A DNA stretch of 64,000 nucleotides from Polia nebulosa (GCA_951329385.1 OX589592.1:8588501-8652500), one strand, 5' to 3'. Shown: positions 47,299-60,005, numbered from the stretch's first letter. The notes: generated by a model not told the origin, from the letters alone. Numbers and translations: made by a program.

Positions 47299-50200
47299 AT
47301 GAAGACCTTGTTTTCTAATTCGCTCGTGGCGACATTGTTCGTCTGCTTGTCTTTTCAATATGGTGAGTTTTGACTACGATTTCAATATCTTTCACTGATA
47401 ACGCTATTTTAATATAATAATTATCTAATTAAAGTTATAGTCAGTAATTTGTACACGATTTCTGAAGTTTTTGGCCTTTTAATGTTACAACTGAATTTGA
47501 GATAACTCTCAAGATCCTCTGCTTCTGTCTTTTAAACCCATCCATAGGTTGTCTTTAAAATATCGATTTTAGCGATAAGACCGATCTATGTGTCACCTTC
47601 AGTAACGGTTCCTTCATCTATCTTTTCTTTAACTGGTATGGTTAACATAAATAGTAAAGAATATTTTATAAATATGTTGGAGGGAGTAGTTGCAATCAGG
47701 TTGATTGCTGTTTCCGTAATGCGAGATATCGTTTGTTTGTTAATAACAAAACTTTATTAAATCTGCATTTAATTTGATTTGTTAAAAGCATTCTTTATTT
47801 CATTAAAATTACTACATTGGTGCTACATAAAACGCTTGTTGTACGTCTAATACGAACGTGTAAGTACTCTAGCAGAGTCGGTCACCATCTTTGAAAAATT
47901 ACGCGAGGTCCGCTACGGAGCGCGGGAGCATTCGTTTGGTGGTTTTGAAAATCGGGTTGTAGATTTGGAAAAAAAGTTATTGAACAAGATTGGTTCTGTG
48001 AACCTTTTTTTTGCTGCTCAGTCATAATTCATTGTTGAACAAACGTTTTATTAGCAATTACGTAAATGAAAATTGGTAAGATTAGTTCTTTTCCCGACAT
48101 ATTTTATCTATCTACCCGGATCGAATACTGCCGTGACGAGAACATATGGTCAGAAACTGAGAATGCCATGCCTTCTCTACTTAGATTGAAAGATTTCAAT
48201 GTATCTCTTTCATCTATTTTTTTTTACTCCAGTTTCCTGTCTAAGATGTTATGTGTGTGACTCGCTACTCTCTGATGACTCATGCGACACAGTTTCTTCC
48301 AAAATGCTACAATATTGTCCAGATTCTGACATGTCTATTTGTGTGAAGTCGGGTATGTACATAACATTTTTTTTACTACTTTGCCACAAAATGGCAGCGC
48401 ACTTTTGACGCAGATTAGATAAACAGAGCAAATAATTCTAGCAAACATCCGTTTGGCAAGCTGTAGTCGAACTAACTATTTATCCTTTATAATAACGTGA
48501 AATAGAGTATTTATTAATTAATTTTGTTAACACACACCACTCTCGTACATGTGTAAGGTCCATCGGACATCACAGACGGGCGACACACCCCTTTTACTCG
48601 ACTACGGCAAAGCTAAAGCAAGGGTTATGATTATGACTGTTTCTAGTTTTGTTTCTTCGTTATATTGGCACCGATTTCCGAAATTAAAGTTATTTTGCAA
48701 TTTTTTTTTTTTGTTTTTATGGAAGTTGGTTGTATTTTTTTCAACCGACCTAAAAAAAAGAGGAGGTTCTCAATTCAACCGTATTTTTTTTTTTGTGAAA
48801 ATGTTTTTATTTTTCACTTTTTGTTGTACCCCATAATTAAACTTAATAGTAAAATTATACCCGAATTGATAGTCTCAGTAAATAAAATGAGAACATCATC
48901 AATTTAGTCGTGATCTTGATCAAAAATGGGACCACATGAGAAGCACCAGCTTCCAAATGAAAAAAAATCATCAAAATCGGTTCACCTAGTAAAAAGTTCG
49001 AAGGTAACACACATTAAAAAAAAAATACAGTCGAATTGAGACCTCCTTCTTTTTTGAAGTCGGTTAAAAATCATCGTAAATCATTTTCTGTAGTTTAAAA
49101 AATACACATTTTATTTTTTTCAAAAAAAAAAAACATACAGACGAATTGAGAACCTCCTCCTTTTGGAAGTCGGTTAAAAAGTACTGATCGACATACTATT
49201 ATATAGAAGTCATTTTTAGCAACTAATAATTATTCTAATTAGGTCTAGTTTATTCGCTACATTATTGCTAAACAAGTTTATATATAAATATTTATTTAAA
49301 AATATCTTTGACACAAAAATTAATCTTATTGGGTATAAGGTGTAATGTGATTTAATGATGTTGCAGTTAGAAGATGTACTTCGTAATATAAATATTGCAT
49401 GCATGCGAAACGTAACGGTGTTTTGATGACTCGGCCACTTCACGTTGTTTTCGGATGTAAAACTTTGCTAGAAGTGTCCTTGTTATTATTTAAGCTGACG
49501 TCGTTTTTATCCATTATTTCTAATTTAGAACTGTCATTTGTACAATTGTCATCCTTGATTACATAGGCGGGTTTGAGCCTGTCTATTGAAATTGACTTTT
49601 CCTTATCATCTATTCTTATAATATAAGTCTTTCACTTCACCCTCCATTTCATACCCATATTATGGGAATGTATACAAAATAACTAAGTAGTCCGCCAACT
49701 TTGGGAATCCGCCATATTGAATTTAGAATGACGTCACTTAGCTAACCATGCGTTGGTGCCTATTCTGTTGTGCACAAACTAAACTTAATTTAGGCTGTTG
49801 CTATCTTTTTCTCTTCAATAAAACAAGAAAGAGACGGACGTAAATTAGAGCTGTCAACTTTGGTTGAACTAGTATTTCCATACAAATTAATGGACATTAC
49901 AAACGTAAAAACATATCGACTAAAAACACAGAAAAGTGCAAGGCGTAAACTAGTTTGACATCTCCAACTCAGTTCACAGCTATAGCCGTCCTTTTCTCGC
50001 ACTGTCTTTTAGTAAAACATAGCGATTCTCCAACTTTAGCTTAGTTATTGATCAAGAGAATCGGCACCATTGTCATCGAAACTTAACACGCACGCAAAAT
50101 TTCAACTTAATCGGAAACCGGGAAGTGCGTCAAACTTCTAAGATTTGTTTACATAGTTAGATAAATAGTTAGTTACAGATAAGTGTGTTAAAAAGAAATA

Positions 50201-50467
50201 ATTTTATTTTTTTTCACAGTCATAACTATAATTGGCGACTACAAAATAATAATACGTTCATGTCAAAAGATTACGCGTGACGTTATGTATTTATTAGACA
50301 AGAAAGGAAAAACGAAAATGAGTATTATAGGTCTCGAGGGGAAAGACTATGTTTGCGGCACAGATCTGTGCAACGGAGCCGTGGGTATATCCTCCACTAA
50401 AGTAATACTGTTCATTTGCGGAGTTGTCTTTATATTTCTCATGTATATTGATGAAATGAAAATATAG
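47299..50467 (+). CDS. Ly6/uPAR-type three-finger protein, copy E (three exons)
   Basis: Type-B Ly6-like protein of 143 residues. Exons 47299-47362, 48233-48352 and 50220-50467, introns phase 1. Signal peptide MKTLFSNSLVATLFVCLSFQY; exon 2 SCLRCYVCDSLLSDDSC with YC and IC; exon 3 RSCQKITRD, VCGTDLCN, then a hydrophobic tail ending IDEMKI. It lacks the NRS sequon of B (NGA instead). Intron 2 carries a foldback element and the end of a Ty3/gypsy Pol frame in antisense. E is the last complete gene before the tandem exon 3-exon 1 units, so its exons 1-2 are followed by three candidate last exons (50220, 53955, 57687). Confidence 0.85.
48741..49069. mobile_element. Foldback element in gene E intron 2
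   Basis: TCAACCGACCTAAAAAAAAG with GAGGAGGTTCTCAATTC at left pairs with GAATTGAGACCTCCTTC and TTGAAGTCGGTTAAAA at right. The tandem-unit junction lies inside its left part; truncated copies at 52500-52795 and 56232-56525. Confidence 0.65.
49420..49628 (-). mobile_element. Ty3/gypsy Pol C-terminal relic
   Basis: Minus strand reads DDKEKSISIDRLKPAYVIKD and later HPKTT, stop, SGRVIKTP: the end of integrase in Ty3/gypsy elements, with one stop in the usual TRSGR motif. Copies at 53152-53360 and 56885-57093 through the tandem duplication. Confidence 0.65.
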
Positions 50468-50524
50468 AGACCGTTTTGGGTCAATGAAAATGGTTTTTTA
50501 ATTAAATTTAATTTAAGGGGGTTG

Positions 50525-50990
50525 TAGGAATATATTTTCGTACTCTCCGGCTAGCGTCATAGATAGAATTTTGCATGTGACTCAACGGGCTTCCTACGTG
50601 AGGAATGTTTGAAGTAAAAGATAGTCCAACAGCTGGTCTCCAGATAATACATTTAATGGCAGTACAATAAGTTACACGAGGATATAATATTCAATAAAGT
50701 TTCAAAAGAGAAAAGAACACTCACTTCAGATGGAATCATATTACCCATTAATATACCTACTTAAAGATCGGCGAACCAGAGAATCTCCGCAGTAAGAACC
50801 ATCGCTGTTGTCCTAAGAGTTTAATGACTCCACACATTGGAATCCTTGTGCTCGGAACCAAATTGCTGCATAATTCCTCACCATTGTTAGGTGGAGACCA
50901 TATTCATAAGTAATTATATTATAACTTTAAATAAAAGGTGGAACCCTGTCGAGAGAAGAAAAACCAGGGTTAGTATTTCTCATTGTACAT
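50525..50990 (+). repeat. Possible solo LTR
   Basis: Starts TGTAGGAATATATTTTC, has AAATAAAAGG near 50930 and ends TTGTACA. No target duplication seen. Copies at about 54256-54722 and 57987-58452. Confidence 0.3.
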
Positions 50991-51206
50991 AGCGAACACG
51001 TGCCACAATTGGTCACTGCAACCCATACTCACAGTGTTCAGTACCATTATAGGGCAATTTAAGCGAGTATGAGGTGCAGTAGAGGCAAGTTTAAACGACA
51101 CTTGGGCAGAATATCCTATAAATTAACTTACAGAATAAATTTAGATGACGAGGCACACGACTTGTTCAGGAATTGTGCCGGACAAAGCAGCAGTAGGGGA
51201 CCTCTT

Positions 51207-51350
51207 TTTTTTTTTTGCGGGTGATCTGTGAATGACATCTTCCGCTCTGGGTGGGGCAGAAGGGCGTGTCAGACTCTTACTGACTAAAACCCACCCCTGT
51301 GTCCTTCCTCGGGTGAAGTTATATGATTATTTCCCACCTTAAAAAAAGGG
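51207..51350 (-). mobile_element. R1-like 3' tail, unit 1
   Basis: T run, GCGGGTGATCTGTGAATGAC, then CTCTTACTGACTAAAACCCA; the right end ATTTCCCACCTTAAAAAAA again looks like an inverted 3' end. Confidence 0.6.
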
Positions 51351-51740
51351 TCCCAAGCTACTACGTATAAATATTGGGTAAACGGATACTACCGCTATTG
51401 CCATGCCAAAACGTAAGTAGAGTAAACATAACAAAAATAATAAGTAAGTTAATAAATAAAATATGATCAAGCGGCATAAAAGATCTGGGAGGGGTACCAG
51501 CTCATTGGGCATCGAAAAATTCGTCCACATCGCTGTCAATGGGAAAAGTGCCCAGAACGCTGGCAGCATTGCCACGTTCATACATATCGGGTGTAAAAAG
51601 ACAGTTTCCGAAGTCGAAAGCCACATATTCCATACATTATTTGGATCATTTTTTTCCACTAGACCACACCTGGGAATCCACTGGTTCTGGAGATATTGAA
51701 GGTCGAAGTCGCAATTTTTTTTTTTACTTTTTTACGAAAA
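51351..51740 (-). repeat. Unassigned repeat encoding RGNAASVLGT
   Basis: Minus strand reads MYERGNAASVLGTFPIDSDV before a stop. Copies at about 55083-55472 and 58858-59240. The coding source is not identified. Confidence 0.35.
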
Positions 51741-52254
51741 TGAATTCCAAGTGTTATTACTACCTAACCTTTTTTTTGCAAACAAATATTACCTGAGATT
51801 TCGATTTTTTTTTCGAAATTTCGAAATTACGCATTAGCAGTTACAAAAACGCAATGAATATCAATCGTATTCGACAAGTACCTATGTGGCTTAGAGCGAA
51901 GGGGCGGGGTTTAACTCCACTTGCCTGGGTTCGCGTTATATTGCGCGCAGTAAATTTTTTTTTCTTTCATACCTAAAAATAAAAGTCGTTTCCCAGCAAT
52001 AATTTTTGCGCAAAACTACTTTGTTAGATGTACAGTACGCGTAGTTGACGGCTATGTGATGTGTCTTTTTACACCCTGTATACTTAATTAAATATTGATC
52101 GAACAAGCGGAAGAAACTATTATTTGCCAAACCATACGGAAAATAAATCATATGATAAACAATATGTTTTTTTTCCGGTGCTATATTTAGGAATCTCCAC
52201 TGAGGCAAAATACTCACATTTTAACATTATGCAGCCGCATACCACATTAACTTT

Positions 52255-52310
52255 ACAGACACCAGTTATCATCGTTCTTAGTTCACTGAGAGTTGACGTT
52301 GAAAATTATT
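52255..52310 (+). promoter_or_regulatory. Conserved leader upstream of Ly6 exon 1
   Basis: The stretch before the ATG (TTTACAGACACCAGTTATCA, then a TTCACTGAGAGTTGACG core) is shared by F, G and H, and in variant form by B, C, D, E and partly A, more strictly than the surrounding introns. It probably holds the 5' untranslated region and the transcription start. No clear TATA box is seen. Inference from conservation only. Confidence 0.35.
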
Positions 52311-54202
52311 ATGAAGACCTTATTTTCTAATTTGCTCGGGGTGACATTGTTCGTCTGCTTGTCTGTTCAATACGGTGAGTTTTTCTCCATTACGTTTTTG
52401 CCCATCTTTCGCTGATAAGTTATAACGCTATTTAAATATACCTAATTAACTTTATAGTCACTTTTCTGGCCTTTTAATATCACAACTAATTTTGAGGTAG
52501 ACCGTATTTTTTTTTTGTGAAAATGTTTTTATTTTTCACTTTTTGTTGTACCCCATAATTAAACTTAATAGTAAAATTATACCCGAGTTGATAGTCTCAA
52601 TAAATAAAATGAGAACATCATCAATTTAGTCGTGATCTTGATCAAAAAATGGGACCACATGAGAAGCACCAGCTTCCAAATGAAAAAAAATCATCAAAAT
52701 CGGTTCACCTAGTAAAAAATTCGAAGGTAACACACATTAAAAAAAAATACAGCCGAATTGAGACCTCCTTCTTTTTTTGAAGTCGGTTAAAAATCATCGT
52801 AAATCATTTTCTGTAGTTTAAAAAAACACACTTTATTTTTTTCAAAAAAAAAAAAAGAAAAACATACAGACGAATTGAGAACCTCCTTTGGAAGTCGGTT
52901 AAAAAGTACTGATTGACATACTATTATAAAGAAGTCAGTTTTAGCAACTAATAATTATTCTAATTAGGTCTAGTTTATTCGCTACATTATTGCTAAACAA
53001 GTTTTTAAACAATAAATTTTATTTATTTAAAAATATCTTTGACACAAAAATTAATCTTATTGGGTATAAGGTGTATAATAAAATATGTGATTTAATGATG
53101 TTGCAGTTAGAAGATGTACTTCGTAATATAAATATTGCATTCATGCGAAACGCTACGGTGTTTTGATGACTCGGCCACTTCACGTTGTTTTCGGATGTAA
53201 AACTTTGCTAGAAGTGTCCTTGTTATTATTTAAACTGACGTCGTTTTTATCCATTATTTCTAATTTAGAACTGTCATTTGTACAATTGTCATCCTTGATT
53301 ACATAGGCGGGTTTGAGCCTGTCTATTGAAATTGACTTTTCCTTATCATCTATTCTTATAATATAAGTCTTTCACTTCACCCTCCATTTCATACCCATAT
53401 TATGGGAATGTATACAAAATAACTAAGTAGTCCGCCAACTTTGGGAATCTGCCATATTGAATTTAGAATGACGTCACTTAGCTAACCATGCGTTGGTGCC
53501 TATTCTGTTGTGCACAAACTAAACTTAATTTAGGCTGTTGCTATCTTTTTCTCTTCAATAAAACAAGAAAGAGACGGACGTAAATTAGAGCTGTCAACTT
53601 TGGTTGAACTAGTATTTCCATACAAATTAATGGACATTACAAACGTAAAAACATATCGACTAAAAACATAGTAAAGTGCAAGGCGTAAACTAGTTTGACA
53701 TCTCTAACTTAGTTCATAGCTATAGCCGTCCTTTTCTCATACTGCCTTTTAGTAAAACATAGCGATTTTCTAACTTTAGCTTAGTTATTGATCAAAAGAA
53801 TCGGCACCATTGTCATCGAAACTTAACACGCACGCAAAATTTCAACTTAATCGGAAACCGGGAAGTGCGTCAAACTTCTAAGATTTGTTTACATAGTTAG
53901 ATAAATAGTTAGTTACAGATAAGTGTGTTAAAAAGAAACAATTTTTTTTTTCAGTCATAACTATAGTTGGCGACTACAAAATAATAATACGTTCATGTCA
54001 AAAGATTACGCGTGACGTTATGTATTTATTAGACAAGAAAGGAAAAACGAAAATGAGTATTATAGGTCTCGAGGGGAAAGACAATGTTTGCGGCACAGAT
54101 CTGTGCAACGGGGCCGTGGGTATACCTTCCACTAAAGTAATACTGTTCATGTGCGGAGTTGTCTTTATATTTCTCATGTATATTGATGAAATGAAAATAT
54201 AG
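52311..54202 (+). CDS. Ly6-type copy F without exon 2 (exon 1 + exon 3)
   Basis: Exon 1 (52311-52374) and exon 3 (53955-54202) are intact with good splice sites, but the DNA between jumps at about 52500 from intron 1 sequence into intron 2 sequence, so exon 2 is absent. Both exons are phase 1, so direct splicing keeps the frame and gives about 103 residues: a signal peptide, then only the RSC...VCGTDLCN half and a GPI-type tail. Half the disulfides would be missing, so a stable three-finger fold is doubtful. Other possibilities: exon 3 serves as an alternative last exon of E, exon 1 as an alternative first exon of H, or the copy is silent. Exon 3 differs from G by one residue (DNVCG against DYVCG). 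Confidence 0.5.
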
Positions 54203-56231
54203 AGACCGTTTTGGGTCAATGAAAATGGTTTTTTAATTAAATTAAATTTAAGGGGGTTGTATGAATATATTTTCTTACTCTCCGGCTAGCGTCATAGATA
54301 GAATTTTGCATGTGACTCAACGGGCTTCCTACGTGAGGAATGTTTGAAGTAAAAGATAGTCCAACAGCTGGTCTCCAGATAATACCTGCAGTACAATAAG
54401 TTACACGAGGATATAATATTCAATATTCAATAAAGTTTCAAAAGAGAAAAGAACACTCACTTCAGATGAGATCATATTACCCATTAATATACTCAAAGAT
54501 CGGCGAACCAGAGAATCTCCGCAATAAGAACCATCGCTGTTGTCTTAAGATTTTAATGACTCCACACATTGGAATCCTTGTGCTCGGAACCAAATTGCTG
54601 CATAATTCCTCACCATTGTTAGGTGGAGACCATATTCATAAGTAATTATATTATAACTTTAAATAAAAGGTGGAACCCTGTCGAGAGAAGAAAAACCAGG
54701 GTTAGTATTTCTCATTGTACATAGCGAACACGTGCCACAATTGGTCACTGCAACCCATACTCACAGTGTTCAGTACCATTATAGGGCAATTTAAGCGAGT
54801 ATGAGGTGCAGTAGAGGCAAGTTTAAACGACACTTGGGCAGAATATCCTATAAATTAACTTACAGAATAAATTTAGATGACGAGGCACACGACTTGTTCA
54901 GGAATTGTGCCGGACAAAGCAGCAGTAGGGGACCTCTTTTTTTTTTTTGCGGGTGATCTGTGAATGACATCTTCCGCTCTGGGTGGGGCAGAAGGGCGTG
55001 TCAGACTCTTACTGACTAAAACCCACCCCTGTGTCCTTCCTCGGGTGAAGTTATATGATTATTTCCCACCTTAAAAAAAGGGTCCCAAGCTACTACGTAT
55101 AAATATTGGGTAAACGGATACTACCGCTATTGCCATGCCAAAACGTAAGTAGAGTAAACATAACAAAAATAATAAGTAAGTTAATAAATAAAATATGATC
55201 AAGCGGCATAAAAGATCTGGGAGGGGTACCAGCTCATTGGGCATCGAAAAATTCGTCCACATCGCTGTCAATGGGAAAAGTGCCCAGAACGCTGGCAGCA
55301 TTGCCACGTTCATACATATCGGGTGTAAAAAGACAGTTTCCGAAGTCGAAAGCCACATATTCCATACATTATTTGGATCATTTTTTTCCACTAGACCACA
55401 CCTGGGAATCCACTGGTTCTGGAGATATTGAAGGTCGAAGTCGCAATTTTTTTTTTTACTTTTTTACGAAAATGAATTCCAAGTGTTATTACTACCTAAC
55501 CTTTTTTTTGCAAACAAATATTACCTGAGATTTCGATTTTTTTTTCGAAATTTCGAAATTGCGCATTAGCAGTTACAAAAACGCAATGAATATCAATCGT
55601 ATTCGACAAGTACCTATGTGGCTTAGAGCGAAGGGGCGGGGTTTAACTCCACTTGCCTGGGTTCGCGTTATATTGCGCGCAGTAAATTTTTTTTTCTTTC
55701 ATACCTAAAAATAAAAGTCGTTTCCCAGCAATAATTTTTGCGCAAAACTACTTTGTTAGATGTACAGTACGCGTAGTTGACGGCTATGTGATGTGTCTTT
55801 TTACACCCTGTATACTTAATTAAATATTGATCGAACAAGCGGAAGAAACTATTATTTGCCAAACCATACGGAAAATAAATCATATGATAAACAATATGTT
55901 TTTTTTCCGGTGCTATATTTAGGAATCTCCACTGAGGCAAAATACTCACATTTTAACATTATGCAGCCGCATACCACATTAACTTTACAGACACCAGTTA
56001 TCATCGTTCTTAGTTCACTGAGAGTTGACGTTGAAAATTATTATGAAGACCTTATTTTCTAATTTGCTCGGGGTGACATTGTTCGTCTGCTTGTCTGTTC
56101 AATACGGTGAGTTTTTCTCCATTACGTTTTTGCCCATCTTTCGCTGATAAGTTATAACGCTATTTAAATATACCTAATTAACTTTATAGTCACTTTTCTG
56201 GCCTTTTAATATCACAACTGAATTTGAGGTA
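52500..56231 (+). repeat. Tandem unit 2: exon 3 to exon 1 (3.7 kb)
   Basis: Second copy, offset 3732 to 3735 bases. Its exon 3 half matches unit 3 best and its exon 1 half matches unit 1 best, so the last duplication had different endpoints from the first. Confidence 0.9.
54938..55082 (-). mobile_element. R1-like 3' tail, unit 2
   Basis: Tandem copy of 51207-51350. Confidence 0.6.
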
Positions 56232-57934
56232 GACCGTATTTTTTTTTTGTGAAAATGTTTTTATTTTTCACTTTTTGTTGTACCCCATAATTAAACTTAA
56301 TAGTAAAATTATACCCGAGTTGATAGTCTCAATAAATAAAATGAGAACATCATCAATTTAGTCGTGATCTTGATCAAAAAATGGGACCACATGAGAAGCA
56401 CCAGCTTCCAAATGAAAAAAAATCATCAAAATCGGTTCACCTAGTAAAAAATTCGAAGGTAACACACATTAAAAAAAAATACAGCCGAATTGAGACCTCC
56501 TTCTTTTTTTGAAGTCGGTTAAAAATCATCGTAAATCATTTTCTGTAGTTTAAAAAAACACACTTTATTTTTTTCAAAAAAAAAAAAAGAAAAACATACA
56601 GACGAATTGAGAACCTCCTTTGGAAGTCGGTTAAAAAGTACTGATCGACATACTATTATAAAGAAGTCAGTTTTAGCAACTAATAATTATTCTAATTAGG
56701 TCTAGTTTATTCGCTACATTATTGCTAAACAAGTTTTTAAACAATAAATTTTATTTATTTAAAAATATCTTTGACACAAAAATTAATCTTATTGGGTATA
56801 AGGTGTATAATAAAATATGTGATTTAATGATGTTGCAGTTAGAAGATGTACTTCGTAATATAAATATTGCATTCATGCGAAACGCTACGGTGTTTTGATG
56901 ACTCGGCCACTTCACGTTGTTTTCGGATGTAAAACTTTGCTAGAAGTGTCCTTGTTATTATTTAAACTGACGTCGTTTTTATCCATTATTTCTAATTTAG
57001 AACTGTCATTTGTACAATTGTCATCCTTGATTACATAGGCGGGTTTGAGCCTGTCTATTGAAATTGACTTTTCCTTATCATCTATTCTTATAATATAAGT
57101 CTTTCACTTCACCCTCCATTTCATACCCATATTATGGGAATGTATACAAAATAACTAAGTAGTCCGCCAACTTTGGGAATCTGCCATATTGAATTTAGAA
57201 TGACGTCACTTAGCTAACCATGCGTTGGTGCCTATTCTGTTGTGCACAAACTAAACTTAATTTAGGCTGTTGCTATCTTTTTCTCTTCAATAAAACAAGA
57301 AAGAGACGGACGTAAATTAGAGCTGTCAACTTTGGTTGAACTAGTATTTCCATACAAATTAATGGACATTACAAACGTAAAAACATATCGACTAAAAACA
57401 TAGTAAAGTGCAAGGCGTAAACTAGTTTGACATCTCTAACTTAGTTCATAGCTATAGCCGTCCTTTTCTCATACTGCCTTTTAGTAAAACATAGCGATTT
57501 TCTAACTTTAGCTTAGTTATTGATCAAAAGAATCGGCACCATTGTCATCGAAACTTAACACGCACGCAAAATTTCAACTTAATCGGAAACCGGGAAGTGC
57601 GTCAAACTTCTAAGATTTGTTTACATAGTTAGATAAATAGTTAGTTACAGATAAGTGTGTTAAAAAGAAACAATTTTTTTTTTCAGTCATAACTATAGTT
57701 GGCGACTACAAAATAATAATACGTTCATGTCAAAAGATTACGCGTGACGTTATGTATTTATTAGACAAGAAAGGAAAAACGAAAATGAGTATTATAGGTC
57801 TCGAGGGGAAAGACTATGTTTGCGGCACAGATCTGTGCAACGGGGCCGTGGGTATACCTTCCACTAAAGTAATACTGTTCATGTGCGGAGTTGTCTTTAT
57901 ATTTCTCATGTATATTGATGAAATGAAAATATAG
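56043..57934 (+). CDS. Ly6-type copy G without exon 2 (exon 1 + exon 3)
   Basis: Near-identical repeat of copy F. Exon 1 56043-56106 (MKTLFSNLLGVTLFVCLSVQY), exon 3 57687-57934, both phase 1. The same junction at about 56232 removes exon 2, so this came with the duplication and is not an independent loss. If spliced alone it predicts about 103 residues with a signal peptide, four of the eight core cysteines and a hydrophobic C-terminal anchor signal. As for F, its exons may instead be used by E upstream or H downstream. Confidence 0.5.
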
Positions 57935-60005
57935 AGACCGTTTTGGGTCAATGAAAATGGTTTATTAATTAAATTAAATTTAAGGGGGTTGTATGAATAT
58001 ATTTTCTTACTCTCCGGCTAGCGTCATAGATAGAATTTTGCATGTGACTCAACGGGCTTCCTACGTGAGGAATGTTTGAAGTAAAAGATAGTCCAACAGC
58101 TGGTCTCCAGATAATACCTGCAGTACAATAAGTTACACGAGGATATAATATTCAATATTCAATAAAGTTTCAAAAGAGAAAAGAACACTCACTTCAGATG
58201 AGATCATATTACCCATTAATATACTCAAAGATCGGCGAACCAGAGAATCTCCGCAATAAGAACCATCGCTGTTGTCTTAAGAGTTTAATGACTCCACACA
58301 TTGGAATCCTTGTGCTCGGAACCAAATTGCTGCATCATTCCTCACCATTGTTAGGTGGAGACCATATTCATAAGTAATTATATTATAATTTTAAATAAAA
58401 GGTGGAACCCTGTAGAGAGAAGAAAAACCAGGGTTAGTATTTCTCATTGTACATAGCGAACACGTGCCACAATTGGTCACTGCAACCCATACTCACAGCG
58501 TTCAGTACCATTATAGGGAATTTTAATTTGACACTGTTTCCTCTTAGCGAGTATGAGGTGCAGTAGAGGAAAGTTTAAACGACACTTGGGCAGAATATCC
58601 TTTTATAGGTTAATATTATAAAATAACTTACAGAATAAAATTAGACGACGAGGCACACAACTTGTTCAGGAATTGTGCCGAACAAAGCAGCAGTAGGGGA
58701 CCTCTTTTTTTTTTGCGGGTTGGGAATTGGGATTCATCCAATGACATCTCCCGCTCTGGGTGGGGCGGAAGGGCGTGTCAGACTTTTACTGACTAAAACC
58801 CACCCCTGTTCCTTCCTCGGGTGAAGTTATATGATTATTTCCCACCTTAAAAAAGGGTCCCAAGCTACTACGTATAAATATTGGGTAAACGGATACTACC
58901 GCTATTGCCATGCCAAAACATAAGTAGAGTAAACATAACAAAAATAATAAGTAAGTTAATAAATAAAATATGATCAAGCGGCATAAAAGATCTGGGAGGA
59001 GTACCAGCTCATTGGGCATCGAAAAATTCGTCCACATCGCTGTCAATGGGAAAAGTGCTCAGAACGCTGGCAGCATTGCCACGTTCATACATATCGGGTG
59101 TAAAAAGACAGTTTCCGAAGTCGAAAGCCACATATTCCATACATTATTTGGATCATTTTTTTCCACTAGACTACACCTGGGAATCCACTGGTTCTGGAGA
59201 TATTGAAGGTCGAAGTCGCAATTTTTTTTTTACTTTTTTACGAAAATGAATTCCAAGTGTTATTACTACCTAACCTTTTTTTTGCAAACAAATATTACCT
59301 GAGTTTTCGATTTTTTTTTTCGAAATTTCGAAATTACGCATTAGCAGTTACAAAAACGCAATGAATATCAATCGTATTCGACAAGTACCTATGTGGCTTA
59401 GAGCGAAGGGGCGGGGTTTAACTCCACTTGCCTGGGTTCGCGTTATATTGCGCGCAGTAAATTTTTTTTTCTTTCATACCTAAAAATAAAAGTCGTTTCC
59501 CAGCAATAATTTTTGCGCTAAACTACTTTGTTAGATGTACAGTATGCGTAGTTGACGGCTATGTGATGTGTCTTTTTACACCCTGTATACTTAATTAAAT
59601 ATTGATCGAACAAGCGGAAGAAATTATTATTTGCCAAACCATACGGAAAATAAATCATATGATAAACAGTATGTTTTTTTTCCGGTGCTATATTTAGGAA
59701 TCCCTACTGAGGCAAAATACTCACATTTTAACATTACGCAGCCGCATACCACATTAACTTTACAGACACCAGTTATCATCGTTCTTAGTTCACTGAGAGT
59801 TGACGTTGAAAATTATTATGAAGACCTTATTTTCTAATTTGCTCGGGGTGACATTGTTCGTCTGCTTGTCTGTTCAATACGGTGAGTTTTTCTCCATTAC
59901 GTTTTTGCCCATCTTTCGCTGATAAGTTATAACGCTATTTAATTATACCTAATTAACTTTATAGTCACTTTTCTGGCCTTTTAATATCACAACTGAATTT
60001 GAGGT
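56232..60005 (+). repeat. Tandem unit 3: exon 3 to exon 1 (3.8 kb)
   Basis: Third copy. Its exon 1 half carries small private insertions (near 58520 and 58600). At about 60005 it returns to unique type-B intron 1 sequence, which fixes the right end of the array. Confidence 0.9.
58705..58857 (-). mobile_element. R1-like 3' tail, unit 3
   Basis: Tandem copy of 51207-51350 with a more complete start (GGGATTCATCCAATGACATC). Confidence 0.6.

Larger units (their letters stand above)
48780..52499 (+). repeat. Tandem unit 1: exon 3 to exon 1 (3.7 kb)
   Basis: This stretch from E intron 2 to F intron 1 recurs at 52500-56231 and 56232-60005. It contains exon 3, a possible solo LTR, an R1-type tail, an unassigned repeat and the next exon 1. 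The junction is an ACCGTATTTTTTTT motif that follows GAGGTAG in units 2 and 3 but CAATTCA in unit 1. Confidence 0.9.

Noticed and set aside
49790..50002. 70-codon ORF in gene E intron 2
   Set aside because: No motif and not kept open in F and G copies.
51339..51659. 106-codon minus-strand ORF identical in two tandem units
   Set aside because: Identity comes from very recent duplication of the DNA, not from selection; the third unit breaks it and no domain is recognisable.
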